This document shows positions 5,928 to 14,505 of a stretch of 16,563 nucleotides of DNA, in pieces. The stretch is from DASUFI01 sp036274635 (GTDB taxonomy: Bacteria; Planctomycetota; B15-G4): the NCBI GenBank assembly GCA_036274635.1, contig DASUFI010000027.1, forward strand, positions 1-16,563, in the 5' to 3' direction. Position 1 is the stretch's first letter, and each line of letters starts with the position of its first letter. The notes beneath the pieces are model-generated. The model searched no databases. It was not told the origin of the DNA and worked only from the letters and a program-made list of their open reading frames with translations. A program made the translations under genes and the position numbers.

Positions 5928-8866
5928 GTGCACGCGACGGCAGAAGACAAGGATGGCCGCCCCGCGAGGGATGTGCCGCTCTCCGCCTTCTGCATCGAGG
6001 TGGCGCTGCGTGAGGACCGCCAGGACGTCGTGGCCGCGCGCGTCGCGGCGCAGGCCCGCGAGCTGGGGCTGCCGCTGCCCGACGGGCTGCGCAGTCGTCG
6101 CGGCTGGTCGCTGCGCGTGCGCGGCGGCGAGCGCGAGGCGCGGCGCCTGGCCGAGGGACTGCTCGTCGACCCGGTCATGCACGTCGTGCGCGTGCTGTCA
6201 CCCGACGCCGATCCCCGCGAGCACGGCAGCCGGCGCCTCGAGATCGTGCGCCTGCCAGGCGTCATGGACCCCGGCGCGCAGTCGATCGTGCGTGCGGCCA
6301 CGCGCCTCGAGCTGGACGTCCAGGACGTGCGCAGCTGGCAGGCCTTCGTGGCGCCGGCCGGCACCGACCCGGCCGCGCTGAAGCGCCTGGGCAACGAGCT
6401 GCTGGCCAACGCCGCCATCGAGGAGGTGCGGCTCGATCCCACCACCGGCATCCCGCCCGTCGCCGACCTGCCCGAGACGCCCTTCCGCCTCGTGCACGTC
6501 GCGATCCAGCGAGCAGGCGCCGCCGAGCTCGAGCGGCTCAGCCGCGACGGTTGCCTCGCCCTCGATGCCACCGAGATGCGCGCGGTGCAGGAGCACTTCC
6601 GCGCGGAGGACCGCGAGCCCACCGACATCGAGCTGGAGACCATCGCGCAGACCTGGTCCGAGCACTGCAAGCACAAGACCCTGACCGGCCTCGTCGAGTA
6701 CGAAGGCAGGGTCCACGACAACCTGCTCAAGAGCACGATCGCGCGGGCCACGCGCGAGCTCGACCGCCCCTTCTGCAAGTCGGTCTTCGTGGACAACGCC
6801 GGCGTGGTGGCCTTCGACGAGAAGCACCACCTCACCTTCAAGGTCGAGACGCACAACCATCCCTCGGCCATCGAGCCCTACGGCGGCGCGGGCACCGGCC
6901 TGGGCGGCGTGCTGCGCGACACGCTGGGCACGGGCCTCGGCGCCCGTCCCATCGCCAGCACGGACGTCTTCTGCTTCGGGCCGGCCGACCTGCCTGCCGG
7001 CAAGCTGCCGCGCGGCGCGCTGCACCCGCGGCGCGTGATGAAGGGCGTCGTGGCCGGCGTGCGCGACTACGGCAACCGCATGGGCATCCCCACCGTGAAC
7101 GGCGCGGTGTGCTTCGACGAGCGCTACACGGGCAACCCGCTGGTCTACTGCGGCAGCATCGGCCTGCTGCCGGCCGACCGCCTGCACAAGGAGGTGCGCC
7201 CGGGCGACCTGGTGCTGCTGGCGGGAGGGCGCACGGGGCGCGACGGCATCCACGGCGCCACCTTCAGCAGCCAGGAGCTGCACGAGGAGAGCGAGAAGGT
7301 CTCCTCGGGCGCGGTGCAGATCGGCAACGCGATCGAGGAGAAGCGGCTGATGGACGCGCTGTTGCAGGCACGCGACCTCGGCCTGTATCGCGCGGTCACC
7401 GACTGCGGCGCGGGCGGGCTGTCCTCGGCCGTGGGCGAGATGGCGGCCGACACCGGCGCGCAGGTGCAGCTCGAGCGCGTGCCGCTGAAGTACCACGGGC
7501 TGAGCTACGCCGAGATCTGGATCAGCGAGGCGCAGGAGCGCATGGTCTTCGCGGTGCCGCCCGAGCACGAGGCCGCCATCCTGCGCGTCTTCGCGGCCGA
7601 GGACGTGGAGGCCACGGTCATCGGGCGCTTCGAGGCCAGCGGCCGGCTGCGCGCGGACTTCCGCGGCACGCGCGTCATGGACCTCGACCTGCGCTTCCTG
7701 CACGAGGGCCTGCCGCGGCGCACGCGGCAGGCGGTGCGGCGGGCGCGCGCGACGCGCGACCCCGCGCCGCTGCCCGCGGGCCGCGAGGGCGAGATGCTGC
7801 GGCGCCTGCTGGGCGCGCCGAACATCGCCAGCAAGGCGTGGATCATCCACCAGTACGACCACGAGGTGCAGGCCGGCTCGGTGGTCAAGCCGCTGGTCGG
7901 CCCGCGGCGGGAGGGCCCCTCGGACGCGGCGGTCGTCGCGCCGGTGCTCGGCAGCCGGCGCGGCTTCGCGGTGGGCTGCGGGCTCGACCCGTGCCTCGGC
8001 GACGTGGACCCCGGGCGCATGGCGCTGCACGCCATCGACGAGGCGCTGCGCAACGTCGTGGCCGTGGGCGGGGACCCCGCGCAGGCCTCCATCCTCGACA
8101 ACTTCTCGTGGGGCAGCTGCGAGCGGCCCGAGAACCTGGGCGACCTCGTCGAGGCCTGCCTGGCCTGCTACGCGGGCGCCAAGGCCTATGGCACGCCCTT
8201 CATCTCGGGCAAGGACAGCCTCAACAACGACTACCGCGTCGGCGACGCGGTGCAGTCCATCCCGCCGACGCTGCTCATCTCGGCGCTGGCCATCGTGCCG
8301 GACGTGGCGCAGGCCTGCAGCATGGACCTCAAGGGCGCCGGGCACGAGCTGGTGCTGGTGGGCGAGAGCGGGCCGGAGCTGGGCGGCAGCCACCTGGCGC
8401 GGCTGCTGGGCGAGGCCGGTGCCGAGGTGCCGCCGGTGGACCTCGCGCGGGCGCCGCGCATCCTTTCGGCCGTGCACGCGGCGATCGCGCGCGGGCTGGT
8501 GCTCGCCTGCCACGACCTCTCGGAGGGCGGCCTCGGCGTCGCGGCGGCCGAGATGGCCTTCGGCGGCGGCGTGGGCGCGGAGCTGGACCTTGCGCGCCTG
8601 CCGGTGCGCGGCGCGCCCGACGTGGCGCGGCGGCTCTTCGGCCAGTCGGCCAGCCGCTTCCTGCTCGAGGTCGAGCCGGCGCAGATCCCCGCGCTGCACG
8701 CGCTGCTCGCGGACCTGCCCCACGCGCGCCTGGGGCGCACCGCGGCTCACGCCGACCTGGTCGTCACCGACGGCGGCCGGCCCGTGCTGCGCGAGCCTCT
8801 CGCCGGCCTGCGCGCGGCCTGGCTGGCGCCGCTGGACCTCGACCACGAGCACGGCGAGGCCGCCCG

Positions 8867-8870
<4 letters not shown>
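5928..8870 (+). CDS. purL: Phosphoribosylformylglycinamidine synthase, PurS-PurL fusion
   Basis: This is the synthetase part of FGAM synthase, step four of purine biosynthesis, which converts FGAR to FGAM using ATP and ammonia delivered by PurQ. The product is about 980 residues, between small PurL (about 740) and the large one-chain enzyme (about 1300). Residues 20-92 and 103-170 look like two PurS-type units; the second (LANAAIEEVRLD at its end, with DVQDVRSW before) closely resembles free PurS. PurL proper follows: SEHCKHK (244-250), VETHNHPSAIEPYGGAGTG, TDCGAGGLSSAVGEMA, SGKDSLNN and CHDLSEGGLGVAAAEM. There is no glutaminase domain; it is the next gene. The start is GTG 5928, with GGAAG just upstream and homology beginning shortly after. 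An in-frame ATG at 5823 would add an unrelated proline-rich leader. The stop overlaps purQ (ATGA). Confidence 0.94.
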
Positions 8871-9661
<791 letters not shown>

Positions 9662-9729
9662 AACCCGGCCGGGCCTGCGCCCAACAACGGGCTTCCGGCG
9701 CCAGGCGCCGACCCCCGCGGAGGCGCGAC

Positions 9730-10020
9730 GTGAACGACTGGAACGGTCTGCTGGCGGCGATCCCGGCCGGTCTGGGCTTCGCCGGCCTGCTCATCTGGGG
9801 CCTCGCCGCGCTGCTGCTCACGGTGCTGGTGGCCGCCTGGATCGTGCGCGACGCGGCCACCCGCGGCCTCGACGCCCCCTGGGCCTGGGCCATGGGCGCG
9901 GCCTTCCAGCCGCTGGTCGTGCTGGCGGTGTACGTCTTCACGCGCGACTCGCTGTCACGGAGCACGCGCCTCGCCACGCCCACTCCGCCGGGGGCGCCGG
10001 CCGCGCCCCGCGCCCCCTGA
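9730..10020 (+). CDS. Small two-helix membrane protein, resembling the N-terminal segment of PLD-nuclease-like proteins
   Basis: This is a 96-residue protein with two hydrophobic segments at about 11-38 and 53-71. The pattern WIVRDAATRGLDAPWAWAMG followed by PLVVLAVYVFTR resembles the short membrane unit often annotated as phospholipase D nuclease N-terminal domain: an aromatic-rich helix pair with Asp-Ala-x-x-Arg-Gly between. That unit has no catalytic role of its own. The rest is a proline- and alanine-rich tail. The start is GTG 9730, preceded by a near-perfect GGAGG (9719-9723) with a 6-base spacer, one of the best ribosome sites in the window. This favours a real gene even though it has no known function. 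It lies 68 bases after purQ and may be read from the same transcript. It converges with argE. Confidence 0.7.
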   Translation: MNDWNGLLAAIPAGLGFAGLLIWGLAALLLTVLVAAWIVRDAATRGLDAPWAWAMGAAFQPLVVLAVYVFTRDSLSRSTRLATPTPPGAPAAPRAP

Positions 10021-10029
10021 GCCGGCGCC
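9993..10029. terminator. GC-rich hairpin between convergent genes, possible terminator
   Basis: GGCGCCGGC (9993-10001) and GCCGGCGCC (10021-10029) are perfect 9-base inverted repeats around a 19-base loop that contains the stop codon of the small membrane protein. The structure ends just before the argE stop. There is no U-tract. Because GGCGCC is itself palindromic and common in such DNA, chance cannot be excluded. Confidence 0.3.
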
Positions 10030-10030
10030 G

Positions 10031-11173
10031 TCAGCCGCAGAAGGCGGAGATGGCGTCGGCGTAGAAGGCGCGCCCCGCCTCGAGCTCGTCGAACAGGATC
10101 GACTCGTCGACGCGGTGCGCCATGTCGATCGAGCCCGGCCCGCACACGGCCGTGGGCACGCCCAGGCCCGCGCGGTAGAGCTCGGCCTCGGTGTAGAAGG
10201 GGATCACGCCCGCCGCGTGGCCCGTGCGCTCCTCCAGCCAGCCGATGAGCGGTGCGCCGCGATCCTGGCCGAAGGCCGGCATGGTCTCGATCCACTGGAC
10301 CTCGCCACGCACGCCGGGCACCGCGGCGGCGGCGCGCTCCACGCAAGCCTCCACGTCACGACGCAGCGCGTCGGCGTCGGTGCCGGGCACCGGGCGCAGC
10401 TCCACGACCACCTCGGCGCGGTCCGGGATCATGTTGCGCGCGAGGCCGGCGCTGACGAGGCCGGTGTTCAGCGTCGTCTGCGGCGGCTCGAAGCCCTCGG
10501 CGCGCGAGCCCTGCAGGAGGCGCTGGCGCAGCGCGTGCAGCTCGCCCAGCAGCAGCGCCAGCGCGTGGCTGGCGTCCACGCCCAGGTACGGACGGCTGCT
10601 GTGCGCCGGCACGCCCGCCAGCCTCAGGTGCGCGATCCAGTAGCCCTTGTGCCCCACCATCGGCGCAAGGCCCGTGGGCTCGCCCACGAGGCACACGGCC
10701 TGCGAGACGTCGCCCAGCGCCGCGCGCCCCGCCACCAGCGCCAGCGCGCCGTCGCAGCCGATCTCCTCGGCGAAGGTGTAGGCCAGCGCGAGCGGCCGCT
10801 TCAGCGCGCCGCCGCCCACGACCTGCTCCGCCGCCAGCAGCTGCGCGGCGATCGGCCCCTTCATGTCGCACGCGCCGCGCCCATACAGCCGCCGGCCGTC
10901 GCGCTCCGGCGTCGTCGTCGCGCGGAACTGCGGCTCCCACGGCACCGTGTCGAGATGCCCCGCCAGCACCAGCCCCGCCGGCGCATCGCCCCCGAAGCGC
11001 GCCAGCACGTTCACGTGCGCCACGCCCTTCGCCTCCCCCGGCTGCAGCGAGACCTGCCCGCCCAGCCCCCGCAGCCGCTCCACCACCACCCCCGCCACCG
11101 CGCTCGTGCTCCGCCCCGGCGCGCTGTCCACGCGCACCAGCTCCTCCGTCAGCCCAACGACATCATCCGTCAT
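10031..11173 (-). CDS. argE: M20-family deacylase, acetylornithine deacetylase (ArgE) type
   Basis: This is probably N-acetylornithine deacetylase, which releases ornithine for arginine synthesis; it is a cytoplasmic zinc-dependent M20 hydrolase. The 380-residue product shows the metal and catalytic motifs in order: GHLDTVP (His73, Asp75), GRGACDMKG (bridging Asp103), EE at 136-137 (general base and metal ligand), GEPT (Glu165) and late His353 in MAHRVDES. The GHKG after GEPT and the C-terminal pattern TEAELYRAGLGVPT-CGPGS-D-AH are ArgE-like rather than DapE-like. However, related deacylases (acetylcitrulline deacetylase, succinyl-diaminopimelate desuccinylase) cannot be fully excluded. ATG 11173 was chosen because homology starts there. 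An upstream in-frame ATG at 11254 adds unrelated sequence and falls in the palindrome. No other arginine gene is present. There is no Shine-Dalgarno; see the TACAAT box upstream. Confidence 0.85.
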   Translation of the reverse strand: MTDDVVGLTEELVRVDSAPGRSTSAVAGVVVERLRGLGGQVSLQPGEAKGVAHVNVLARFGGDAPAGLVLAGHLDTVPWEPQFRATTTPERDGRRLYGRGACDMKGPIAAQLLAAEQVVGGGALKRPLALAYTFAEEIGCDGALALVAGRAALGDVSQAVCLVGEPTGLAPMVGHKGYWIAHLRLAGVPAHSSRPYLGVDASHALALLLGELHALRQRLLQGSRAEGFEPPQTTLNTGLVSAGLARNMIPDRAEVVVELRPVPGTDADALRRDVEACVERAAAAVPGVRGEVQWIETMPAFGQDRGAPLIGWLEERTGHAAGVIPFYTEAELYRAGLGVPTAVCGPGSIDMAHRVDESILFDELEAGRAFYADAISAFCG

Positions 11174-11180
11174 GCGCCCG

Positions 11181-11186
11181 ATTGTA
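11181..11186 (-). promoter_or_regulatory. Candidate -10 box for a leaderless argE transcript
   Basis: Read on the minus strand, TACAAT (5 of 6 to the -10 consensus) sits exactly 7 bases before the argE ATG. Transcription would then begin at or next to the start codon. No Shine-Dalgarno lies between. No convincing -35 hexamer is seen 17 bases upstream. It is a prediction from spacing alone. Confidence 0.4.
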
Positions 11187-11242
11187 GGCACACACCGCGC
11201 CCCATCCGCCAGCACCGCGGCCGCTGGGCGCGCCACGACCGA

Positions 11243-11365
11243 GGTCGGCGTCAAATCGTGTCGGGCTAGGCGCGCAGAGGCTCGCGGCCGGAGGCGGCCC
11301 TCCGAGGGCCGCTGAGGACCCGCGAGCTTCTGCGCAACGACGCCCGGCGCGATTTGCCGCCGACC
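11243..11365. repeat. Long imperfect palindrome (about 123 bases) between gspF and argE
   Basis: The outer arms 11243-11266 and 11342-11365 pair at 23 of 24 positions, counting G-U pairs in the plus-strand sense. After a small internal loop (11267-11271 against 11336-11341), the arms 11272-11286 and 11321-11335 pair at all 15 positions with one G-U. Inside lies a perfect 8-bp hairpin (11294-11301 with 11305-11312, loop CCG). The palindrome begins one base after the gspF stop codon (reading leftward) and ends about 70 bases before argE. No T-run follows on either side. Coding shadows cross it, but nothing in it looks like protein. Confidence 0.85.
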
Positions 11366-11366
11366 G

Positions 11367-12500
11367 TCAGTGCATGACCTGGGCGATCGCGAACATCGGC
11401 ATGATGAGCGACGACACGATCAGCGCCACCACGGCGCCCATGATGATCGTCATGGCCGGCTCGATCACGGCCACGAAGGCCTTGATGGCGGAGTCCACGC
11501 GCTTCTCGTGGTGCGCGGTGATCTTGTCCAGCACCTGCGGCAGCGTGCCCGAGCGCTCGCCCAGCGAGATCATGGCCGTCTCGGCGGCGGGGATGAGCGG
11601 GCTGTCCATGAGCGAGGCGGAGATGTCGCCGCCGCTCTCGACGTCCTCCTTGGCGCGCGTCCAGAGCTTCCGGTACTCGTTGTTGTTGGACACCTGCGCG
11701 GCGAGGCTGAGGGCCTCGAGCACGTTGAGGCCGGCGGAGAGCATCACGCCCAGCACGTGGAAGCTGCGCGAGATGGACACGGCCTTGGTGAGCGAGCCGA
11801 AAGCCGGCAGACGCAGGTACATCGGGTGCAGGGTCTCGCGTCCCTTGGGGCTCTTGGCCATGACGAGGGCCACGACAACCAGGATCACGCCGGCCGGCAG
11901 CAGGTACACGCCCCAGGCCTGCAGGAAGGTGGACAGCGCGAGGAAGAACTTGGTCGGCCCCGGCAGCTTGTCCGGCTCCTTGGCGAACAGCACCGCGAAC
12001 TTGGGGAAGACGTTGACCAGCAGGAAGATGACGACGCACACGGCCATGATGCCCATGAAGGCCGGGTAGGCCATGGCCGACTTCACCTTCTTCTTCGTGC
12101 TGATGTCGCGCTGCATGAAGTCCGCGACCTTGGACAGCATCTTGCCGAGGTCGCCGGTGGCCTCGCCCGCGCGCACGAGCGCCAGCGCCGCCGGCGAGAA
12201 GGCCCACGGGTGCTGGTTCATCGCGTGCGAGAGCGACTTGCCCTCCTCGACGTTGGCGCGGATGGAGGCCACGAAGTCCTGCATGTGCGGGCTGCCCGAC
12301 TGCTTCTCCAGCACCTCGAGGGCCGCCGAGAGGTTGAGGCCGGTCTCGAACATGATCGAGAGCTGCGTCACCAGCTCGAGCACCTGCTCGGGCGGCACCT
12401 GCATGCGCTTGAGGAACAGGTCCCAGCGCTCGCGCAGGCGGTCGCCGAGGGAGGTGGTGTCGGCGACTGCGCCGCGGACGTCGTCGGTGGCATAGCTCAT
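11367..12500 (-). CDS. gspF: Type II secretion / type IV pilus inner-membrane platform protein, GspF/PilC family
   Basis: This is the polytopic inner-membrane protein at the base of type II secretion and type IV pilus machines, which couples the GspE ATPase to pseudopilin assembly. The 377-residue protein has two GspF repeats: about 38-165 (VLELVTQLSIMFETGLNL, EEGKSLSHAM, ALVRAGEATGDL) and about 243-370 (SRSFHVLGVMLSAGLNVLEA, SGGDISASL, AMISLGERSGTL). Membrane segments lie near 147-168, 196-214 and 345-372. The usual GspF N-terminal segment of about 60 residues with the F-x-Y-x-A start is missing and is replaced by a short polar leader. ATG 12500 overlaps the gspE stop (ATGA), indicating translational coupling. 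It is the last gene of the operon and is followed at once by the long palindrome. Confidence 0.92.
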   Translation of the reverse strand: MSYATDDVRGAVADTTSLGDRLRERWDLFLKRMQVPPEQVLELVTQLSIMFETGLNLSAALEVLEKQSGSPHMQDFVASIRANVEEGKSLSHAMNQHPWAFSPAALALVRAGEATGDLGKMLSKVADFMQRDISTKKKVKSAMAYPAFMGIMAVCVVIFLLVNVFPKFAVLFAKEPDKLPGPTKFFLALSTFLQAWGVYLLPAGVILVVVALVMAKSPKGRETLHPMYLRLPAFGSLTKAVSISRSFHVLGVMLSAGLNVLEALSLAAQVSNNNEYRKLWTRAKEDVESGGDISASLMDSPLIPAAETAMISLGERSGTLPQVLDKITAHHEKRVDSAIKAFVAVIEPAMTIIMGAVVALIVSSLIMPMFAIAQVMH

Positions 12501-14212
12501 TTGAAGTGGATCTCCGCCACGCGGGTGACTTCGTCGACGGTGGTGATGCCGTCGGCGACCTTGCACAGGCCGTCGTAGGCCAGGTCGAGGTGGCCCTGCG
12601 CCCGCGCTTCCCTGCGCAGCGGCGCCAGGGCCGGCTCGGTGGTGATGATGTCGCGGAGCTTGTCGTCGATGACGAACAGCTCGTACAGGCCGGCGCGGCC
12701 GGCGTAGCCGGTGATGCCGCAGTGCGGGCAGCCCTCGCCGCGCGCCAGCTGCCCCACCGGGATGGAGTAGGCGTCGAAGAGCGCCTTGGTCTGGTCGTCC
12801 GGCTCGTACATGACCCGGCACGACTTGCAGATGCGCCGCACGAGGCGCTGGGCCAGCACGCCGTTGATGGCCGCCGCGAGCAGGTAGCTCTCGATGCCCA
12901 TGTTCACGAGGCGCGGGATGGCCGAGATCGCGTCGTTGGTGTGCAGCGTGCTGAACACCTGGTGGCCGGTGAGCGCCGCCTCGATGCAGATCTGCGCCGT
13001 CTCGCGGTCGCGGATCTCGCCCACCATGATGACGTCGGGGTCCTGGCGCAGCAGCGAGCGCAGGGCGGTCGAGAAGGTCAGCCCCGCGCGCTCGTTGACC
13101 TGCACCTGGTTCACCATGGGCAGGCTGTACTCGGTCGGGTTCTCGACCGTGCAGATGTTGATGTCGATCGAGTTGATCGACGCCAGGCAGCCGTAGAGCG
13201 TGGTCGTCTTGCCCGACCCGGTCGGGCCCGTGACCAGCATGACGCCGTTGGGCCGGTTGACCAGGTCCTGCATGCCCTCGAGGATGCGCGGCGTGAGGCC
13301 CAGGGCGCTGAGGTCGCCCATCATCGCGCTGCGATCCAGGATGCGGATGACGACCTTCTCGCCGCAGAAGGTGGGCAGCGTGGACACGCGCAGGTCGATG
13401 CTGCGGTTGTCGAGCATGACCTGCATGCGCCCGTCCTGCGGCGCCCGCCGCTCGGCGATGTCCAGGCTGCTCATGATCTTGACGCGCGACACGATGGCCG
13501 AGGTCATGCGCGACGGCGGGCGCAGGGCCTCGCGCAGCATGCCGTCGATGCGGAAGCGCACGCGCAGCAGGTCCTCGCCCGGCTCGATGTGGATGTCGCT
13601 GGCGCTCTCGCGGATGGCCTTGGCGATGATGAAGTTCACCAGGCGCACGACGGGCGAGAGGCCCGCGGCCTTCTCGGCGTCCTCGAGGTCGTCGATGGCC
13701 TCCTCGATGACCCTGATGTCCTGCTCGCCGACCTCCTCGATGATGTCGTCCACCGAGAAGCCCGGCTGGATGGCCTGGCCCGCGGAGGCGCCGCGCGCGA
13801 TGTCGTCGGGGTGCGCCACGACCAGGCGCAGCTTGAGGCCGGTGAGGCGGCGCAGCGCGTCGCGCGTGAAGACGTCGGTGGGGTCGGCGATCGCGACCGT
13901 CAGCTCGCCGTGCACGCGGTACAGCGGCAGCACGCAGTGGCTGCGCGCCCAGTCCTTGTCCAGCAGCGTGGCCAGCCCCGGGTCGCCGAGGCCCGGCACC
14001 ATCTTCACGAAGGCCAGGCCGTTCTGCTCCGCGAGAGCGCGGTAGAGCACCTGGTCGTCCACGATCCCGAGGCGCACCAGCCGGTCGTCGAGGCGCTCGG
14101 TGGGCGTGAGCGGCGGGGCCTTCAGGCCGCGCTCCAGCTCCTCCTCCTTGACCAGCCCCGCCTTGCGCAGGGTGTCCGCCAGGCTGCGCTGCTCCAGGCC
14201 GACGACGGCCAT
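12497..14212 (-). CDS. gspE: Type II secretion / type IV pilus assembly ATPase, GspE/PilB family
   Basis: This is the cytoplasmic hexameric ATPase that powers pseudopilus or pilus polymerisation. The 571-residue protein has an N-terminal MshEN-like region (about 10-140, with LADTLRKAGLV and LVRLGIV repeats), an acidic linker at 153-181 and then the catalytic half. That half shows SDIHIEP (205-211), Walker A GPTGSGKTTT (329-338), Walker B DPDVIMVGEI (391-400) and the His box HQVFSTLHTND (417-427). Two CxxC pairs (Cys462/465, Cys495/498) form the usual zinc motif. The Asp box reads TVENPTEY, with Asn where most family members have Asp. ATG 14212 is one base after the STAS gene stop, with GGGGAGGG eight bases upstream. 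The family boundary between GspE, PilB and MshE cannot be decided here. Confidence 0.95.
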   Translation of the reverse strand: MAVVGLEQRSLADTLRKAGLVKEEELERGLKAPPLTPTERLDDRLVRLGIVDDQVLYRALAEQNGLAFVKMVPGLGDPGLATLLDKDWARSHCVLPLYRVHGELTVAIADPTDVFTRDALRRLTGLKLRLVVAHPDDIARGASAGQAIQPGFSVDDIIEEVGEQDIRVIEEAIDDLEDAEKAAGLSPVVRLVNFIIAKAIRESASDIHIEPGEDLLRVRFRIDGMLREALRPPSRMTSAIVSRVKIMSSLDIAERRAPQDGRMQVMLDNRSIDLRVSTLPTFCGEKVVIRILDRSAMMGDLSALGLTPRILEGMQDLVNRPNGVMLVTGPTGSGKTTTLYGCLASINSIDINICTVENPTEYSLPMVNQVQVNERAGLTFSTALRSLLRQDPDVIMVGEIRDRETAQICIEAALTGHQVFSTLHTNDAISAIPRLVNMGIESYLLAAAINGVLAQRLVRRICKSCRVMYEPDDQTKALFDAYSIPVGQLARGEGCPHCGITGYAGRAGLYELFVIDDKLRDIITTEPALAPLRREARAQGHLDLAYDGLCKVADGITTVDEVTRVAEIHFK

Positions 14213-14213
14213 C

Positions 14214-14504
14214 TCAGGGGCCCTCCCCGCGCTTGACCTCGAGCTTGTCGAGCAGTCCGGTGATGGTGAGCGCCAGGGTCAGCAGCTCGGACGGGTCGAC
14301 GAGCACGAAGGCGAGCCCCTTGCTGCGCGCCAGCTCCTCGAACTCCTTGATCGACTCGAGCGCCTGGCTGTCGAAGTCCACGACGCGCGAGGTGTTGAGG
14401 TGGATGCGCGTGACGCCGCGCACCAGCTGCTCGGACAGGGTGGCCCCCAGGTCGGCGATGGCCCCGTGCGACAGCTCGCGCCCTGCCTCCACCCGCTGGA
14501 TCAT
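14214..14504 (-). CDS. Small STAS-domain protein (anti-sigma-factor-antagonist-like)
   Basis: This is a 96-residue single-domain protein. The core has the STAS pattern: a beta strand RIHLNTSRVVDFDS, the DS site (Asp45-Ser46) at the start of a helix (QALESIKEFEELARSKG), a strand AFVLVDPS and a last helix LLTLALTITGLLDKLEV. In SpoIIAA-like proteins the serine after that Asp is phosphorylated by a partner kinase; in MlaB-like proteins the domain works in a transport complex. Ser46 is at the equivalent place here. It sits between the secretin and gspE with one-base gaps on both sides, so it is surely co-expressed with the secretion machine. No partner kinase, phosphatase or Mla genes are near. 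Its role in the machine is unknown. The ribosome site is weak, and translation probably depends on coupling. Confidence 0.8.
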   Translation of the reverse strand: MIQRVEAGRELSHGAIADLGATLSEQLVRGVTRIHLNTSRVVDFDSQALESIKEFEELARSKGLAFVLVDPSELLTLALTITGLLDKLEVKRGEGP

Positions 14505-14505
14505 G

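Noticed and set aside
6198..8852. An 884-codon open frame on the minus strand opposite purL
   Set aside because: It mirrors purL exactly, has no recognisable domain, and is rich in Arg, Ala, His and Gln. Long antisense frames are expected in GC-rich coding DNA where stop codons are rare.
9664..9718. Several small GC palindromes after purQ (CCCGGCCGGG and CGGCGCCAGGCGCCG) as a terminator
   Set aside because: The stems are short and made of self-palindromic GC hexamers common in this DNA, with no U-tract; not enough to call.
12506..14236. A 576-codon plus-strand frame opposite gspE
   Set aside because: It is a shadow of gspE, rich in His, Ala, Val and Asp with no domain.
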